A DNA stretch of 64,000 bases from NCBI GenBank assembly GCA_011037195.1, contig JAAEAF010000282.1:305036-369035 (forward strand), given 5' to 3'. A program made the position numbers and the translations under genes. This document shows positions 13,001-25,050 of the stretch, one piece after another (within the stretch, counting starts at the first letter, position 1; each line of letters opens with the position of its first letter). Origin of the DNA: Triatoma infestans. Lineage: Eukaryota; Arthropoda; Insecta; Hemiptera; Reduviidae. Under the pieces are notes generated by a model. The model had not been told where the DNA came from, searched no databases, and saw only the letters and a list, made by a program, of their open reading frames with translations.

Positions 13001-16000
13001 TAATTAATAATTTGATATTTTAGACTGCCGCGGACCATTTTTATGAAAAACACTTTAGTTTCCGGATTGAGACTGCGTCAGTGGTTTGCTAAAAACTGAC
13101 GTTTCGCCCGACCAAATAAGCCCCTTCGGGTCGATGAACCAAATTTGAAACCTTATTGGCTTGCCCTGAAGAAGCTCATTGCAACATGGGCGAAATGTCG
13201 GTTTTTAGCAAACCACTGACGCGGTCACAAACCGGAAACTCAAGTATTTTTCGTTAATAATTTGCTAATTGTATTGTTTTAGAAACTTTAGAATTATGAT
13301 TAACAATTATGAGTAAATAATTATTTATATATATATCTGGGTAGTTGCGGATATAAATTCATCTTAATTGCAGAGCAAGTTCACAATAGTTCAGCTACTC
13401 TTGTAAAAGGAACATTGCCACACTAAGTTTTCATTAGTTCTGGTTATCTTATATCTAATGAATGGGAAAACTAAAAATCTGTATTTTGAGATTTTCTATG
13501 CTGATTGTTTACTAAGAGATATATTGTTGGTGAGGGTATCACTCATGTTGTCCAGAATAACTCAGTTTTACCAAATAATGTAAATCATTGGAAAGAAAAT
13601 ATGAAATACCTGCATGGACTGATCAGTTTGAAGTAGAAGTGTCTTGGCTTGTGCATCAAACAGAAATGGATAGTTGCAAAAAAACTTCAGGCTAGACTAA
13701 AAAAAAGTAATAATTTGCTTTTAAAATAAAATGTATTATTTTAGAAACAAGAGGGTAAGTTTATTATTTTTTGCTAAAAAACAGAAAACTATATTTACCC
13801 TGGAATTAGGATTTTCTGAAGCCCAACGGACATAGTCAACTCTGATGTCTACAGTATCGCATAATTCAGTCATATGAAATGTTTCATAACCAACTTTAGG
13901 GCTATATGTTTTCATTCGATTTAATTTGTTCAAACGTGATAATAATTCAAGTGAATCAATCACTGTTTTTTCACATTTGTTTAAATCGAATTGCTATAGT
14001 ATTTAAAAGAAAAAGAAAAAATCGGTATAGAAATAAAACTTTTTTAAAATAATTATATATATGAAAAACATTTTTGAAAGGCTATTTTTAAAACTTACAT
14101 TCTGCATATTCATAAACGGTGAGGCTCTTAATAGTACCAGTATCACATTTTTGTAAATTTGTACCAATCTTTCGAAATAATCTTCGCTCTGCATATAATA
14201 CCAATTTCCTGAAAATAATTTGAATCGAAATATTTATTTATCAACTCAAAAAAAAAAAAAAAAACTGGCTCTAGTTGAAATACTTGTTAAAAAAAAAAAT
14301 TGCAAAAAAGTTGTACAATAAAAGTAATAATGAAACGTACCTACAATTTTAGCTGCTTCTGTTTTCAGCCTTAGTAATGCTTGAGCAAAGGGACCTTGAA
14401 TTTTGGATGAATGCCTGGCGTTGTTAAATTCATGGTATAACGGAAGTGATACATAAAGCCGAAGTGTTTCAACGTCAGGAGGCGATTCTGATAAAAGTGG
14501 AAGCAGACTCACAACAGAATCATATATCTGAAATAAAAAGTAAATCCATACTAAAATTTCCGTATTTTTTTTTTTTTTTTTAAACAAATTTCTTCGATAT
14601 GACAATTTTATATATTGTGAGGAAATGGCTCTAAGCAGTATAGAAAAAAAAAATTCTTAATTTATAACTAAAACATATTCTTTAAACTTGGAATATTTTT
14701 CAACATAATTATCTTTTAAGAAGGCAAAAAAATGTGGAAGCAAGATAATCCAAGGAAAAGTGTCATCAGAAGTTGTATAATAAGCTTATAATAGAGGCGA
14801 ATGAGACAAGATGGAAGAAATTGTGCTCAGTAACTACGCCTATTCTCCAAAGTAAGGAAATGTGTTTTATGTTAAATAATAGAAATAGATTTTATTTTCA
14901 TTAAAAGGATTTAATGAACTAGCTGTATTAATTATTATAGATTTTTATTGCCATATTTTATTGGGTAGGTGATAAATGTATACCCCCCCCCCGCCCAAAC
15001 AAACAAATTAAAGAATTATGTATTGTTATTTATTAACTGCAAAATAAGCAATAAAACGGAAACTAGATTGAGTGATGCAGCCAGGAGAACTTCCTTATTA
15101 AAGAAGTAAAATTAAAAATAATACAATTTTAATGTAATATGAATGATTACTGAATTTACTTATGAAAGCTTATTATTATGGGGAGTGAAGTTGTTCGCGT
15201 CCGAGATTGTTCTCATGTGCCAACTAAATGGAGAATCTTGGATATCCAACTAAACGAAGAAATCAATCGCCAGCGCAGCCTACAATTTTATGCTTGGCCG
15301 CACGACGCAAAATGGCTTAATATCTGAAGTCATAGCGTAAGAAAAGAGAAGAAAAAATTATCATTATTAATTTTTTTAATATTGTATATTTGTAATGATA
15401 AATTGCAAGGCACTTTGAACAAAGCATTTCACTGGGAAGCTTAACGTCACACGTACATAATACGTGGCAGAACTCATTAAAATCAATTTAAAAAACCAAA
15501 TTTCGTTTCGAGAAAATTGTGAACAAATAATAAAAAATCAGTAAAGAGCCGATTCCAGATAAAAGATGTTACTTGAAACCATATCGGTTCGTCTCGCATA
15601 TCTAAATGAAATATCAAATTCTGCAATTTTTCGTTTTTAAGTTAAGCTATTCATAAACACATGGACACTGAGACATGCCAAGCCTCTCTTATGTTCAGCC
15701 CACTACCCTACCCTCCCATACGCATATACAAACACACAAACCTTTTTTTTTTTAGCCTATAGAACCTCAAATAATGAATATCCCTTGCTGAGACCTTAAA
15801 TTCGACAATCTGACTCAATCGCTAAGATTCCTCTTATAGCCTCCACTAATATGAGACTATCGATCTTAACCAATTTCAAGCCAGCTCAATTTGGATGATA
15901 CAAAATAAAACTGGCGATATTCGAGCTAAATAGATACCAGTATTCAATTTCAATATTATTTAATCCTTGATCTTCAGCCTTATATCCCCCCCTTCTTATA

Positions 16001-19000
16001 TTAGGTGTAAGTTATCGCTTACCTTAATCAAAATTGTCAATACAGTATACTTACTACACTTTTCAATGTATCATTACGAATTCGAGAGATTGCTGTGAAA
16101 CATTGTTGAATCATACTCATATCTAAACCGTGATGTCTACTTGTGCAGCAATAGTGCAACTCTTTTTTTAGAAGAAACGAACCATTTATACAACACTGAG
16201 AGCTCAACACGGATTCCAAATATCTGAAAAAAAAAAAATTGAATATTCTTAAGTATTTTTGGTAAAATGCACATATAGCTATGATTACATTAATATACAG
16301 ATTAATGAACAAAATAGGTTATAAAATCCCAAATTACGATATTAAATCTTGATCAACTCTAGAATCTTCATGTAACTTTTCACATTCTTTCATCTTTTCA
16401 AGTGTAATTGTCCAAATCTGTGAATCGTATGGGAGTACTCTATAGTCAGCCGACGCTTTCTTTCCCTGAAATTGTGATTCCAATGAAATTATTAGTAATT
16501 AAAAAAAAAACTGGAAACTTAAAAAACATTTTGTTGATATTAAAATATATTTTAAAACAAATAGTTCCAACTTTACCATAATTTCAACAATGCCCAATAA
16601 ACACCACTAATCCGTTTCTAGTATAAAGCTATATCAGTTTATCGTAATTTAATTTTAAATCAATTTTAAAACATATTTTAATTCAGATTAGTTTTTCGCT
16701 ATTTTAGTAATAAACAGGACCATTTCCAAACAACTATCAAAGCATTCTGTAAGTGCAACATCCACTGGTGTAAGAGCTGTAGCATTAAAATAAAAAAAAA
16801 CTATGAGGCATATACATCATCAAATTTTCTCGAAATTATTACAGACCGAAAAAATCCAACGACGTTTTCACTTTCATAGTTCTTAGATCTACTTATTGTA
16901 AACTCGATTTTTTCAAAAAGGCAAAGTAGAGACCACATAATTAGATTTTTTAAAGTTTTTTTTAACAACAATGAAACAGTTTTACTATCAGAGTAGTTTA
17001 AACACTCAAACAAATATCTCAAATATTCGGCTTTAACCGACAAACACGGAACTAGCAATGTTTTTTTTTTAAGTTTTATTCTGTTAAGGAGATGCGAAAT
17101 CATAGACACTGAAATGGATTTTAAGATATGAGCATATTTTTCTGATGCAATGGCAACAGAATATCAAGTTTGAGCTTCCTGCGACTTTTTGTTTTTGAGG
17201 TATTCTGTTCTCTCTCTCTCTCTCTCACACACACACGCATACACACACACAATTCCCTAAAAACATTTTTTTCGTATTCAGCGGAACCCAAATAATATAT
17301 TTCCAAATAATATATTATAATAATAGAACTCAAAAATCTGGCATGATCGCAATACTTCCTCTAACAGCTGTTAGAGAAAGTAAAAAAGACAGAAAAAATC
17401 AAACCCAAATCGTTAAACAGTCACAAAATGTAAACAGTCTGAAAGTATACTTTTTTTGCTGGTAGAAGAGTGACGAAGCAATGGTCTCCACCTGAGAACA
17501 ATTTGTCGATGGAAGGCCTAGCCACGCTTCCATCATTTCCAAGCCAAGGCCCTATCACAACTTGTGGGCTGTTATAATTAACTAACTGTTTGGTACCAAG
17601 TTGTCCAGCACCTCCTAGTCCAAAAGAGTATACTCGTTCTCTAGATGGGATATAAGCTAATGTATGACGTCTGGAAAATAAAGCATGAATATTTTCTGAA
17701 AACACCTTATCAAACAACAATTTAAAACCTTATTCTAGAAAAGGAAAAATACGGACCTTCCACAGCAGACTTGAGTAACTGTACTTCCCATCAATTCTAA
17801 GACTTTTCTGGGTAAAATTTCGTTAGAAGTGGTCCCATGGCCAAGTTGACCATATTGGCCAGCGCCGCAAGTTAGCACTCCTCCATCCTATTGGCAGATA
17901 TCATATCACAAGAAAAAATATGTGAACAGATTGATGAAAGAGAATTTAAAGAAGTCGACAAAGAAAGCAATGAACAGATGGGGCAGGGATGTGTACATGG
18001 CTAAATCGGCGTTTAAACTGAATCGGTAACCTGGGCACATTAGCAAATAACTAATTAGGATAATTATTTGTGCTGATAATTATGTGTGCATGATTCAAGG
18101 GTCGCCATTTTTTCAAATGCTTTCGAGACTGTCAGTGATAAGCCGATATTTGACTTGAGCCCCCCTCTCGAGCAGTTTTTATGAGCATTCAAAATACTAA
18201 ATGAATAACCTATTAAAACTTTGGTGCACCATAAATTTTAGAACCGGTGATTGGAAATCCCAGATTAAAGGCAAACAAGTTTATTCCCTCGAAACAATAT
18301 CGTTTAGATTCGCAGAAGTCTCTGTGTGGCTATTAGAATGATTCTAGACCTAAGAAGCACAAACAAACGTGAGCCTGTCAGGATGGAACATTGATAGCTA
18401 GGTAAAAGAGGAAATTATTTTGCACTAGTTGTGACTGGTGCTAATTTAGGTGCTCTGGACGATTCATTCTTCGGCCAAGTTTCTCCACACTCCTGTCTGA
18501 TAAAACAAACAATACGTATAAGTGAATCTCACAAGAGATTCAGAGAAGCAAGATTGATTAGAATTTAATTTTTAAGCGGCTTTTCTCCATTCAGGGAACC
18601 AACTCAACTTTGGGGACCTGCGAATATCTCAGCCTGATATGTTAACACCTTTACTGACAGCAGCCACTCATGCAATACACATAGAAACAGTAGATATACC
18701 TCATTTGCGTATAGCTATTTAGCTAGATTCAATAATTAGGGAAACCCTAACTACCTACATAAAAAGAGTTTGGGTATCAAAAGAATATCTGAATCGCTTA
18801 GATTTGGCTTATAGTGCCCAACACATTTCATTAATATTACGAGATGGCCTGACGCATTATGTCGCATGATCTTCACAGGTCTAATGTGCTCCAGTAGTAT
18901 GGATTTCTTTATAGCGGCTCCTGTGCTGCATTCCCTTATGGAGATGTAAACCTTCAAAAAGCAAGGCCTTCCATATTTAAGTCACCACATCTCTGTTTTG

Positions 19001-21925
19001 TTTGCCGTTTCCGACCCCTTTATGCCCAAGTGGACGGAGCGAAGGCATGCTTGGTGAACAATCCTTCATTATAAAGAAGACAATTTCTTTTCTAAGAATC
19101 TGGCGGTCGAATCTAACACATTTCCCGCGCTCCTGAACAAAGTTCATCATTTTGATGTAGACCCAGGACTGGCTGTTGAGAGTTTATAAAGCTGACGCTT
19201 TGCAATTGGGAGATGGAACGAATGCTTTAAACCGACTGATGGCCAAATATGGAAAAAACCAAGCAGGCAAATATGGAAAAAATTCACTAATGTTTTCTGA
19301 ACTTTGAACCCAATCACCATGTTTTGGTCTCCTCAAAATAATTAGTTCAATTTGGGTGAAAATAAAAATACATGAAACAACTAATCTCTAAATAAAGAAT
19401 TGCAAAAAGAATAAATCATTATTACCTGAGTTAGAAAAACACTAAAATCTTCGCCACAAACAATATATTTCACTTTTATTGACCTCAGAGTTTTTAACTG
19501 ACAAGGATAAATATGATCTACTTCTGAATTAAGACCTAATTGGCCAAATCGATTTTTTCCCCAACCATAAACGGCTCCTAAAAAATAAATTAATTTATTT
19601 CATTAATCGATTAAGATATTTCAATGAAGCGAATGTGTTGAAGGTATCTGCTACAGAACACAGCAGGAATTAGTCATAAGCATATTTTTTTTAACCTGAT
19701 TTGGAAATAACAAAACTATGATAAGCTCCGCAAGCAATTAATAATATGGGTAATCCGTTTAAAGATGTTATCTGTGAAGGCTGCGGTACAGATTTCACTT
19801 TCAAACCTAATCCTAACTGTCCATGCTCGTTGCTTCCCCAAGCAAATAGTTCGCCTTCTGAAATATACAAAAGTGGACCATATTAAAAAAGGGCCAGTAA
19901 TCATCTATAATTTGATCAATACTTCTTACTGAACAGTAAAAAAAAAATTTTTTCTTAAGTAAAATGAAAGCAACATCTTACTATTTGTTAGAGCTAAACA
20001 ATGTCTATAACCACTTGCTATTTGTATGACATTATGGGTAGCAAGAGCTTTCACAATTTTGGGGGTTCTGAGTTCTCCGTCAGCATTCAACCCTTATAAA
20101 AAAAAAATATTTTTTATTATTATTACTTTCCATGGAAGGATATGCGAAGTTAAAATGTAATGAAAACTTAAGTAGAAACAATGAAAGTACAAAAATGTAT
20201 AAGAATGAAAAGGATATTACGATTTTTGAAATATGTCTAAAATTACCTAATTGTCCATACTTATCGGAACCCCATGTGAACACTTGTCCCCATTCATTAA
20301 GTGCCATTGAATGATTTTCTCCACAAGCTACATACTTCACTTTGTATGCACTCAAACCGTTTACTAAATCTGTAATAATTATAATGACTCATCAATTTTT
20401 GAATGAAGAGGTTATATTTGGTAATAATATTGAATAATTATATGTTTCTAAATGCTGTTTATATTCATATACTTTCTTGTCCTCTGCAATAAATAGATTA
20501 GTTATCCTTTACAATACTATAATTCTTTAATACTAATCCTACATTAAAAGTATGATCTAGGAAACAAATTATTTACTTGTAAAATTTAAGTTACTGTCAA
20601 TGTTTATATAGCTCCTGCTTTATTTCCGTTATACAATATAGTTCATGATGAATCTAGAGATTTTTTTCCGTCATATCCAAAAATAGTTGCAACATAAAAT
20701 CAATATCTGGTGAATGATACGAAGAGATCTACTAATATAATATCGGTCATTGAGTTATTTTATATGAGGTCAATAAAAAAGTATTACAAAACACAATTTT
20801 TAATACTATCGTTTTATTAAGTCACAAATAAATATTGGAAAGTAATAATTTGGAGTGAATTGTCTTCACTTTCGATACGTTAAGTATTAACTAATAAAAT
20901 AAAGAAATTCTTTTATAATTAAGAATCTATTATGAGGCCTAGGAGGTCATCGCAGAGTTAGTTAATTGAAATAATCATGATATTGATTAATAATTGTACT
21001 AATATATAAAACAACTTAATTTTAATCAACTATTATCATTACTTCTCTGATTTTTAATAAGGTAAAATTTTTAAAAACAACTGTTCATTCGAAGATAATC
21101 GAATGATAATCCCTTTGATTTCTTTTATCTCTTCGTCATAATCGGAGTCTATCAACTTTAATTTGGATCATATTTACTGTACACTTAGTACACTAGAATC
21201 TAAAGGACATTCCATCCATTTATTTGAGAAGTTCCAGAATTTTATATAATCTGATAGCTAACTGATTTGTTATTTTATAAAGAAATGCTGCATTTTGATG
21301 CGGCACTAAATTTTTGTTTTATTCAAATCAATAAGCTTTGGTACAAAGTTTTCTACATTGTTAAAATTAAATTTATATTTATTATGTTCAAAAACTTATT
21401 TTACTTACGAAGTTTAGTCCTGGCTTTATTGTGACCCAGTTCACCATAATCATTGCTTCCACAAGAGTATACTTCACCGGCAGATGTTACCACTAAAGTA
21501 TGTGATTTGCCGCAAGCAACTGTTATGAATGAAGTATGTACATAGTTTTGTAATACCTATGAATTGTAGCGTCTGATTAGAAAGCTAACTGAAGTATATT
21601 GATATTTACTTGTTCGAATAGGATTTGCAAACTTTAACTCCCTCGGTGAGAGGATGCGTTCTTCCTCGATACCACCCAGACCAAGTTCACCGTTCGCAGT
21701 ATTTCCCCAGCAGAACATTACTGTAAGTGTGCCACTATCCAATAATTCGTCTTCTTCATACTTATTTGCGCACAAATCCACAATGCTCATCTATTACAAT
21801 ATAAATGCCTATAATACTATACATTAAAGCAGATAAGTGTAAATTGCGTTTGTAATACTATTAAAATTGGTTGCTCCAAAAAAGTGCAAGTAACGCACCT
21901 GTTCTAAAATATCATCTTCGTTCAT
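8894..21925 (-). CDS. HERC4: HERC4-type E3 ubiquitin ligase (RCC1 repeats + HECT domain)
   Basis: The protein transfers ubiquitin from an E2 to substrates through a HECT thioester; RCC1-like domains usually bind partners. I rebuilt 21 coding exons, all with AG/GT borders and matching phases: 21925-21899, 21790-21610, 21519-21409, 20369-20247, 20092-19982, 19857-19696, 19577-19426, 17887-17757, 17670-17451, 16465-16338, 16223-16055, 14527-14341, 14208-14099, 13993-13799, 13696-13610, 12892-12716, 12125-11815, 11730-11581, 11410-11262, 9319-9129, 9046-8894. They total 3225 nt, 1074 residues plus stop; human HERC4 is of similar size (about 1057). RCC1 repeats with WG and GQLG cores span roughly residues 34-385. 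The HECT domain covers about 750-1074, with EDAGGVKKEFF near its start and the catalytic Cys in HTCFNLLDLP at about residue 1042; the protein ends GFSLV, as the family usually ends in an aromatic-Ser-Leu-Ile/Val. The start is the ATG at 21925 because its exon splices in phase; ATGs at 21790 and 21718 (MFCWGN, the usual HERC4 N-terminus) are alternatives. The HECT domain lacks no motif I know. Confidence 0.93.
9449..10150 (+). repeat. Dispersed hairpin-ended repeat, divergent subfamily (copy R2), in a HERC4 intron
   Basis: Begins with GGTGTGAAACACTCACAC and ends near TGCCTCTTACTAAGCG. The middle resembles R1 only in pieces (AAAATCG, GAGAAAATCGCGAAAA, TTCCGGT). It carries a (GA)n run at 10021-10051 where R1 has CA repeats. 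The ACTTCCGG modules are replaced by a related block, so this is a second subfamily. It sits in the intron between the HERC4 exons at 9319 and 11262, in the orientation opposite to the gene. Confidence 0.6.
10151..11261. other. HERC4 intron, no further feature recognised
   Basis: A GC-richer stretch at about 10420-10620 stands out from the AT-rich surroundings but matches nothing I recognise and has no open frame. The remainder is A/T-rich intron. Confidence 0.5.
12126..12715. other. HERC4 intron with a (CT)n microsatellite
   Basis: Contains a CT-repeat at about 12546-12566 and a more complex stretch at 12205-12400 that I do not recognise. No coding signal. Confidence 0.5.
13045..13252. mobile_element. 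Foldback/MITE-like element with about 55-bp inverted ends
   Basis: The left arm (13045-13110) and the right arm (13190-13252) are inverted copies. TTTCCGG...GCGTCAGTGGTTTGC on the left mirrors GCAAACCACTGACGC...CCGGAAA on the right, extending inward to TTTCGCCC and GGGCGAAA. The short centre carries CCCCTTCGGG and CCTGAAGAAGC. There is no open frame. An 11-mer TTAATAATTTG lies at 13004-13014 and again at 13254-13264; if it is the target duplication, the left border would reach further out than the inverted arm. The element sits in the HERC4 intron between exons 13610 and 12892. Confidence 0.65.
14528..16054. other. HERC4 intron containing a decayed dispersed-repeat copy
   Basis: Mostly AT-rich intron. 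A run of ten C bases interrupted by G occurs at about 14984-14994. Bases 15180-15320 are more complex but unrecognised. The segment 15500-15845 is listed separately as a degenerate repeat copy. Confidence 0.5.
15500..15845 (+). repeat. Degenerate copy of the dispersed repeat (R3)
   Basis: Weak similarity to the 3' half of R1 in the same orientation: TTTCGTTTTTAAG, a CA-rich region, TTTTTTAGCCTATAGAACCTCAA, and a tail running to CTAAGATTCCTCTTATAG. Both inverted ends are lost. Confidence 0.4.
16690..17109 (-). other. Unassigned open stretch inside a HERC4 intron
   Basis: A minus-strand frame of 102 codons (17109-16801) is rich in Leu, Lys and Ser and ends at a TAG. Just beyond it, after a T-tract ending CTACAG, a further 30-codon open piece begins LTPVDVALTECF, faintly like the start of an ankyrin repeat. 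The two do not join in phase at the splice sites I can see, and HERC4 is already complete without them. This may be a fragment of an ankyrin-type gene or chance. Confidence 0.2.
17140..17381 (+). repeat. Partial copy of the dispersed repeat (R4)
   Basis: Covers only the distal third of the family: ATATCAAGTTTGAGCTTCC, TTTTTGTTTTTGAGGTATTCTGTTC, a (CT)n-(CA)n microsatellite at about 17212-17250, and the closing hairpin CTCTAACAGCTGTTAGAG followed by AAAGT. Confidence 0.55.
17888..19425. other. Longest unexplained HERC4 intron segment; possible fossil element
   Basis: About 1.5 kb between the exons at 19426 and 17887. By eye the stretch 18000-19300 is less AT-rich than the other introns. It has several interrupted open pieces on both strands, such as 18957-18751 on the minus strand (68 codons). 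I see no catalytic motif, terminal repeat or tail. A worn retroelement would fit, but this is not supported by a recognised domain. Confidence 0.35.
20370..21408. other. HERC4 intron, nothing recognised
   Basis: AT-rich intron between coding exons 3 and 4 of HERC4, without repeats, open frames or tRNA-like sequence that I can support. Confidence 0.55.
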
Positions 21926-22244
21926 TGTAAAAAGAAAGTAATGACATAAAGAAAATATTCAAAAGTATAATATGTACTTAAAATTAATTAAAAACTAACA
22001 TTCTTAACGTATAAAAGCTTAAAGAAAATGTTACAACGTTACAAGAACTTCTACACAACAATTATTACAGGGAGGTTAAACGCCTGTTTTGATCTGTTGT
22101 ACCTACTAAATATACCAGTAGTGTGTGAATACCCACTCCAGAGAGTGATTAGAACAAATTTTCTCGATGACACTAACTAAATTCATATTTTCATGAAATA
22201 TTTCCTTTCGAAGAATGTTCAAAAAATAAAAAATAAATCCTTAC

Positions 22245-22300
22245 CTTCTATAAATTACATCTGCGTAAAGGAGCCAACGTGTTTCCATTTTCGTATCCAT
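22245..22300 (-). other. Possible upstream or alternative first exon of HERC4
   Basis: On the minus strand an ATG at 22300 opens 18 codons plus two bases, ending in AAG/GTAAGG, a strong donor. It would encode a short basic leader (MDTKMETRWLLYADVIYR). It could be an alternative N-terminus or simply a 5' UTR exon with an upstream ATG, since the frame it offers was not matched to a defined acceptor. The 27-nt exon at 21925 has no obvious acceptor directly before its ATG, so it probably also carries 5' UTR. Confidence 0.35.
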
Positions 22301-23009
22301 GTTAACACTTCAAATTTTTAAAAACCTCAAATGTAACAATAGAATTTGGATTAGATTACTACGAGAAATTTTTACCCTGTCTGGTCATATTTCTCTTGGT
22401 ACCATATGAAATTCTACATGTAACATTTATAGGATATTTAATATATTTTGTGAGCCGTGGTGGAACATTGATATCCCCGCAATAATTTGAAAATAGGTTT
22501 TAATTTAAAAAATGCATAATAAAACAAATGTGCGCTGTTTAAAAATATTTTAACTCAATAAAACTGAAATACATTTTATAAATAAAAGTAAGTATGAATA
22601 TTTAAAAAGTAATGTTTCAAAGGTATTTTTAGAGTTGAGAGATAGATTTTTCTTATATTTCGAACAAAATTTTACTAAGTTAAAAATCTGTGTCACCACA
22701 CAGATTCACCGATCTTTTCTAATCCGTGGTAGAATTTATTTCGACTTGGAATTTTTATATTTAATTAACAGAAATGATGGCCATAACCATAATCAAAAAA
22801 AGTAAATCATGCCAAAGATATGATAAATGCTGCAATTACGTGTGGATTGAATAAGGAAGTACCAGTAGGCAAATGAAATTGCAGATTGCAGACCCTCCTC
22901 CAAATTGAAAATCTGTCTGTTTCTAAGTAAAAGAAATTAAAAGTAAAGTAGAGCTATTCGGGAATGTGTCCAGAAAAAGCGATTGGGAAGAAATGGATAA
23001 AGCTATGGC
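22301..23009. other. HERC4 upstream region / spacer
   Basis: Contains the presumptive promoter of HERC4 immediately above 22300, but no clear TATA box or initiator could be picked out. The rest is AT-rich spacer up to the polymerase-like fragment. Confidence 0.45.
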
Positions 23010-23735
23010 ATGACAAAGTACGAGCGATCGTACCAGCGATCCTTCCATCAAAGGTTAGCAAATTTCAGACTGGTAACTGCTCATCATTATTTGCAGACAA
23101 ATCTTCGAGGAAAGGTGATAAAGGTTCAAACCATTAGCCTCATTTTAAACGACATAGTTGAACAGTTTAGAAATATGTGTGAATCTATTTATAGCATTGA
23201 TCCAAGTTGGTATTTCACAACGCCTGGGTTGGCATTTGACGCCTTTTAAAATATACACAAGTAAAATTGGAACTATTGTCTGATTATGATAAACATCTTA
23301 TGATTGAATCCGGTATTCGTGGTGGTATCACTTCATGTGTTACAAGACATTGTAAAGCCAATAATCCATACATAAGTGGTTACGATCCCACACAACCATC
23401 TAACTATTTTTTATATATAGATGTTAATAATCTATATGGGTTTGCAATGAGTGAATATCTTCCTTATGGTGGTTTTGAATGGGTGGACAATAGGGGGGAT
23501 GTTACCACGATTCCCGATGAGAGCGATGATGGTTTTATTCTAGAGGTTGATTTACATATACCAACCCGCTTACACAATCATTTAGTCAGTTTCCACCACT
23601 ACCACATCATCACAATAATAAACTCTATACCACGGTAGAGGATAAACATGTGTGATTGGAGACTTTATCCAATAATAAATGGAATTATCTCGTTTCAAAA
23701 GCATTTCTGAAAGTTTTTCAAAAAATTTTAAATTC
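23010..23735 (+). pseudogene. Fragment of a protein-primed family B DNA polymerase, Polinton/Maverick-like
   Basis: Two open pieces in different frames (23010-23249 and 23267-23638) together resemble the part of virus-like, protein-primed DNA polymerase B around its first catalytic aspartate. Visible marks are a Tyr-Phe-Thr-Thr-Pro stretch before LAFDAF, then IESGIRGGITSC and YIDVNNLYGFAMS with the D-x-NNLYG-x-AM core (motif A). A single-base frameshift near 23240 breaks the first piece and a second frame change follows near 23590. Motifs B and C, integrase, ATPase and capsid genes are absent, so this is a dead, truncated copy. The similarity fits Polintons/Mavericks and related endogenous viruses; I cannot tell these apart here. 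Confidence 0.75.
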
Positions 23736-25050
23736 TACAAGTTTTTAACTTTTCTTTTATTGTTGTTTCACTTTGGTTTATAGTTCTGTTACTTAAAGAA
23801 TATTATTATTTCTTGTATACAAATATTTATTATATTTTATTTTCAAATTTTAGAGAAATGTATGTAATATTTTAGTAAACATGCAGAAATATAAATAGAA
23901 AAATAAAAAAATACACAATTTACAAAATTTAATAATATTAGTTCTATGTTTATATGTTTGCACAATAATGAAATCACAGTAATGGTTGGCAGCAACCATA
24001 ATGTAGAAATTTGAAGATTTAAGTAAGTGAACCAAATGAGTTTGTTAACAAGGTCAATCCTCCTTGTTTTAATGCACCAGTAGCTGGCATTAATACTTCT
24101 TCGGAGTATATTATCTAACCTTGAGCATTCCATTGTAAGAATGTCATTATTTAGAATCTGCAGAGGTTGGCTTCACACTGCCAAGCTTACATTGGTTATA
24201 TTGTTTTTATGATTCAAGAAATGGTATCAAATGGAGATTCTGTATTTCTTGATTTTGTTTTAAATCCCCCCACCCCACATGTTAAAAATAAAATCATGAA
24301 ATAGCAACAATGACCAAGCATATATTAGTAACAATAATGGGAATTCAAAGAATGTATAGCTAGTAGGAGATACCAGCTAATTCTTAGATTAGATTCTGTA
24401 GGGGTTGGCAATCAAAGCCTATGCTACCACAAACCCTAAAGTTCTATTGTTACATTCACAAATCACAGTACGCTCTCCAGCCCTGTCTGTTTCATCAGGG
24501 CAGAGGAGAGGGATTCCTTGCCCTGCTAGGGTCTAGAACAAATGAGAGCAAACTACAATCCTAACAATTAGTAATCTAACTGCCACTGTTCAGGCTACGC
24601 CTTGGATGTAAATGTGGATTGAAGGAAGATTTAAAAGAACCTCCAAGGCCGCAGTGGGGGAAGGTTCTTTAAGGACCTGTTGTGCTCAGGCAAGCAAGCT
24701 TTTGAATACTACTAAGTGCCCTAATCTCTCCCAGCTGCAAGGTTATTGTCCACTGAACCACAGCCAGCTTATTGTTACGATACTATTAGAAGTATATCCT
24801 GCTCATTTCTTTGATTGCTGTTGTAGTGTGCAATTACAAAAACAATATATATAGCAATTAACTTCGAAAATAGCCCAACTAGTAAATTTGAATTGTTGGC
24901 TATTGACTATAAAATGGCTTCTTCAGCCTCAGAAGCGCAGTTGAAAGTAAATGGATTTTTTGGCCTCAAATTTTGGATAGTTCGAGTTGAAAATTTTTTC
25001 TTATGATCTAAATTGTTTATTTACTATGTAAGATAAAATAGTAATAAAAA
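23736..25050. other. Spacer, no gene recognised
   Basis: The first 400 bases are AT-rich. Around 24350-24850 the sequence is more complex and includes two loosely similar words near 24155 and 24385 (GATTCTGTAGGGGTTGGC and a variant), perhaps from an unidentified repeat. The open frame at 24612-24854 has no recognisable content. Confidence 0.45.

Noticed and set aside
21004..21100. Possible extra HERC4 exon
   Set aside because: The exons at 21409 and 20369 join in phase and cover the RCC1 repeat without a gap.
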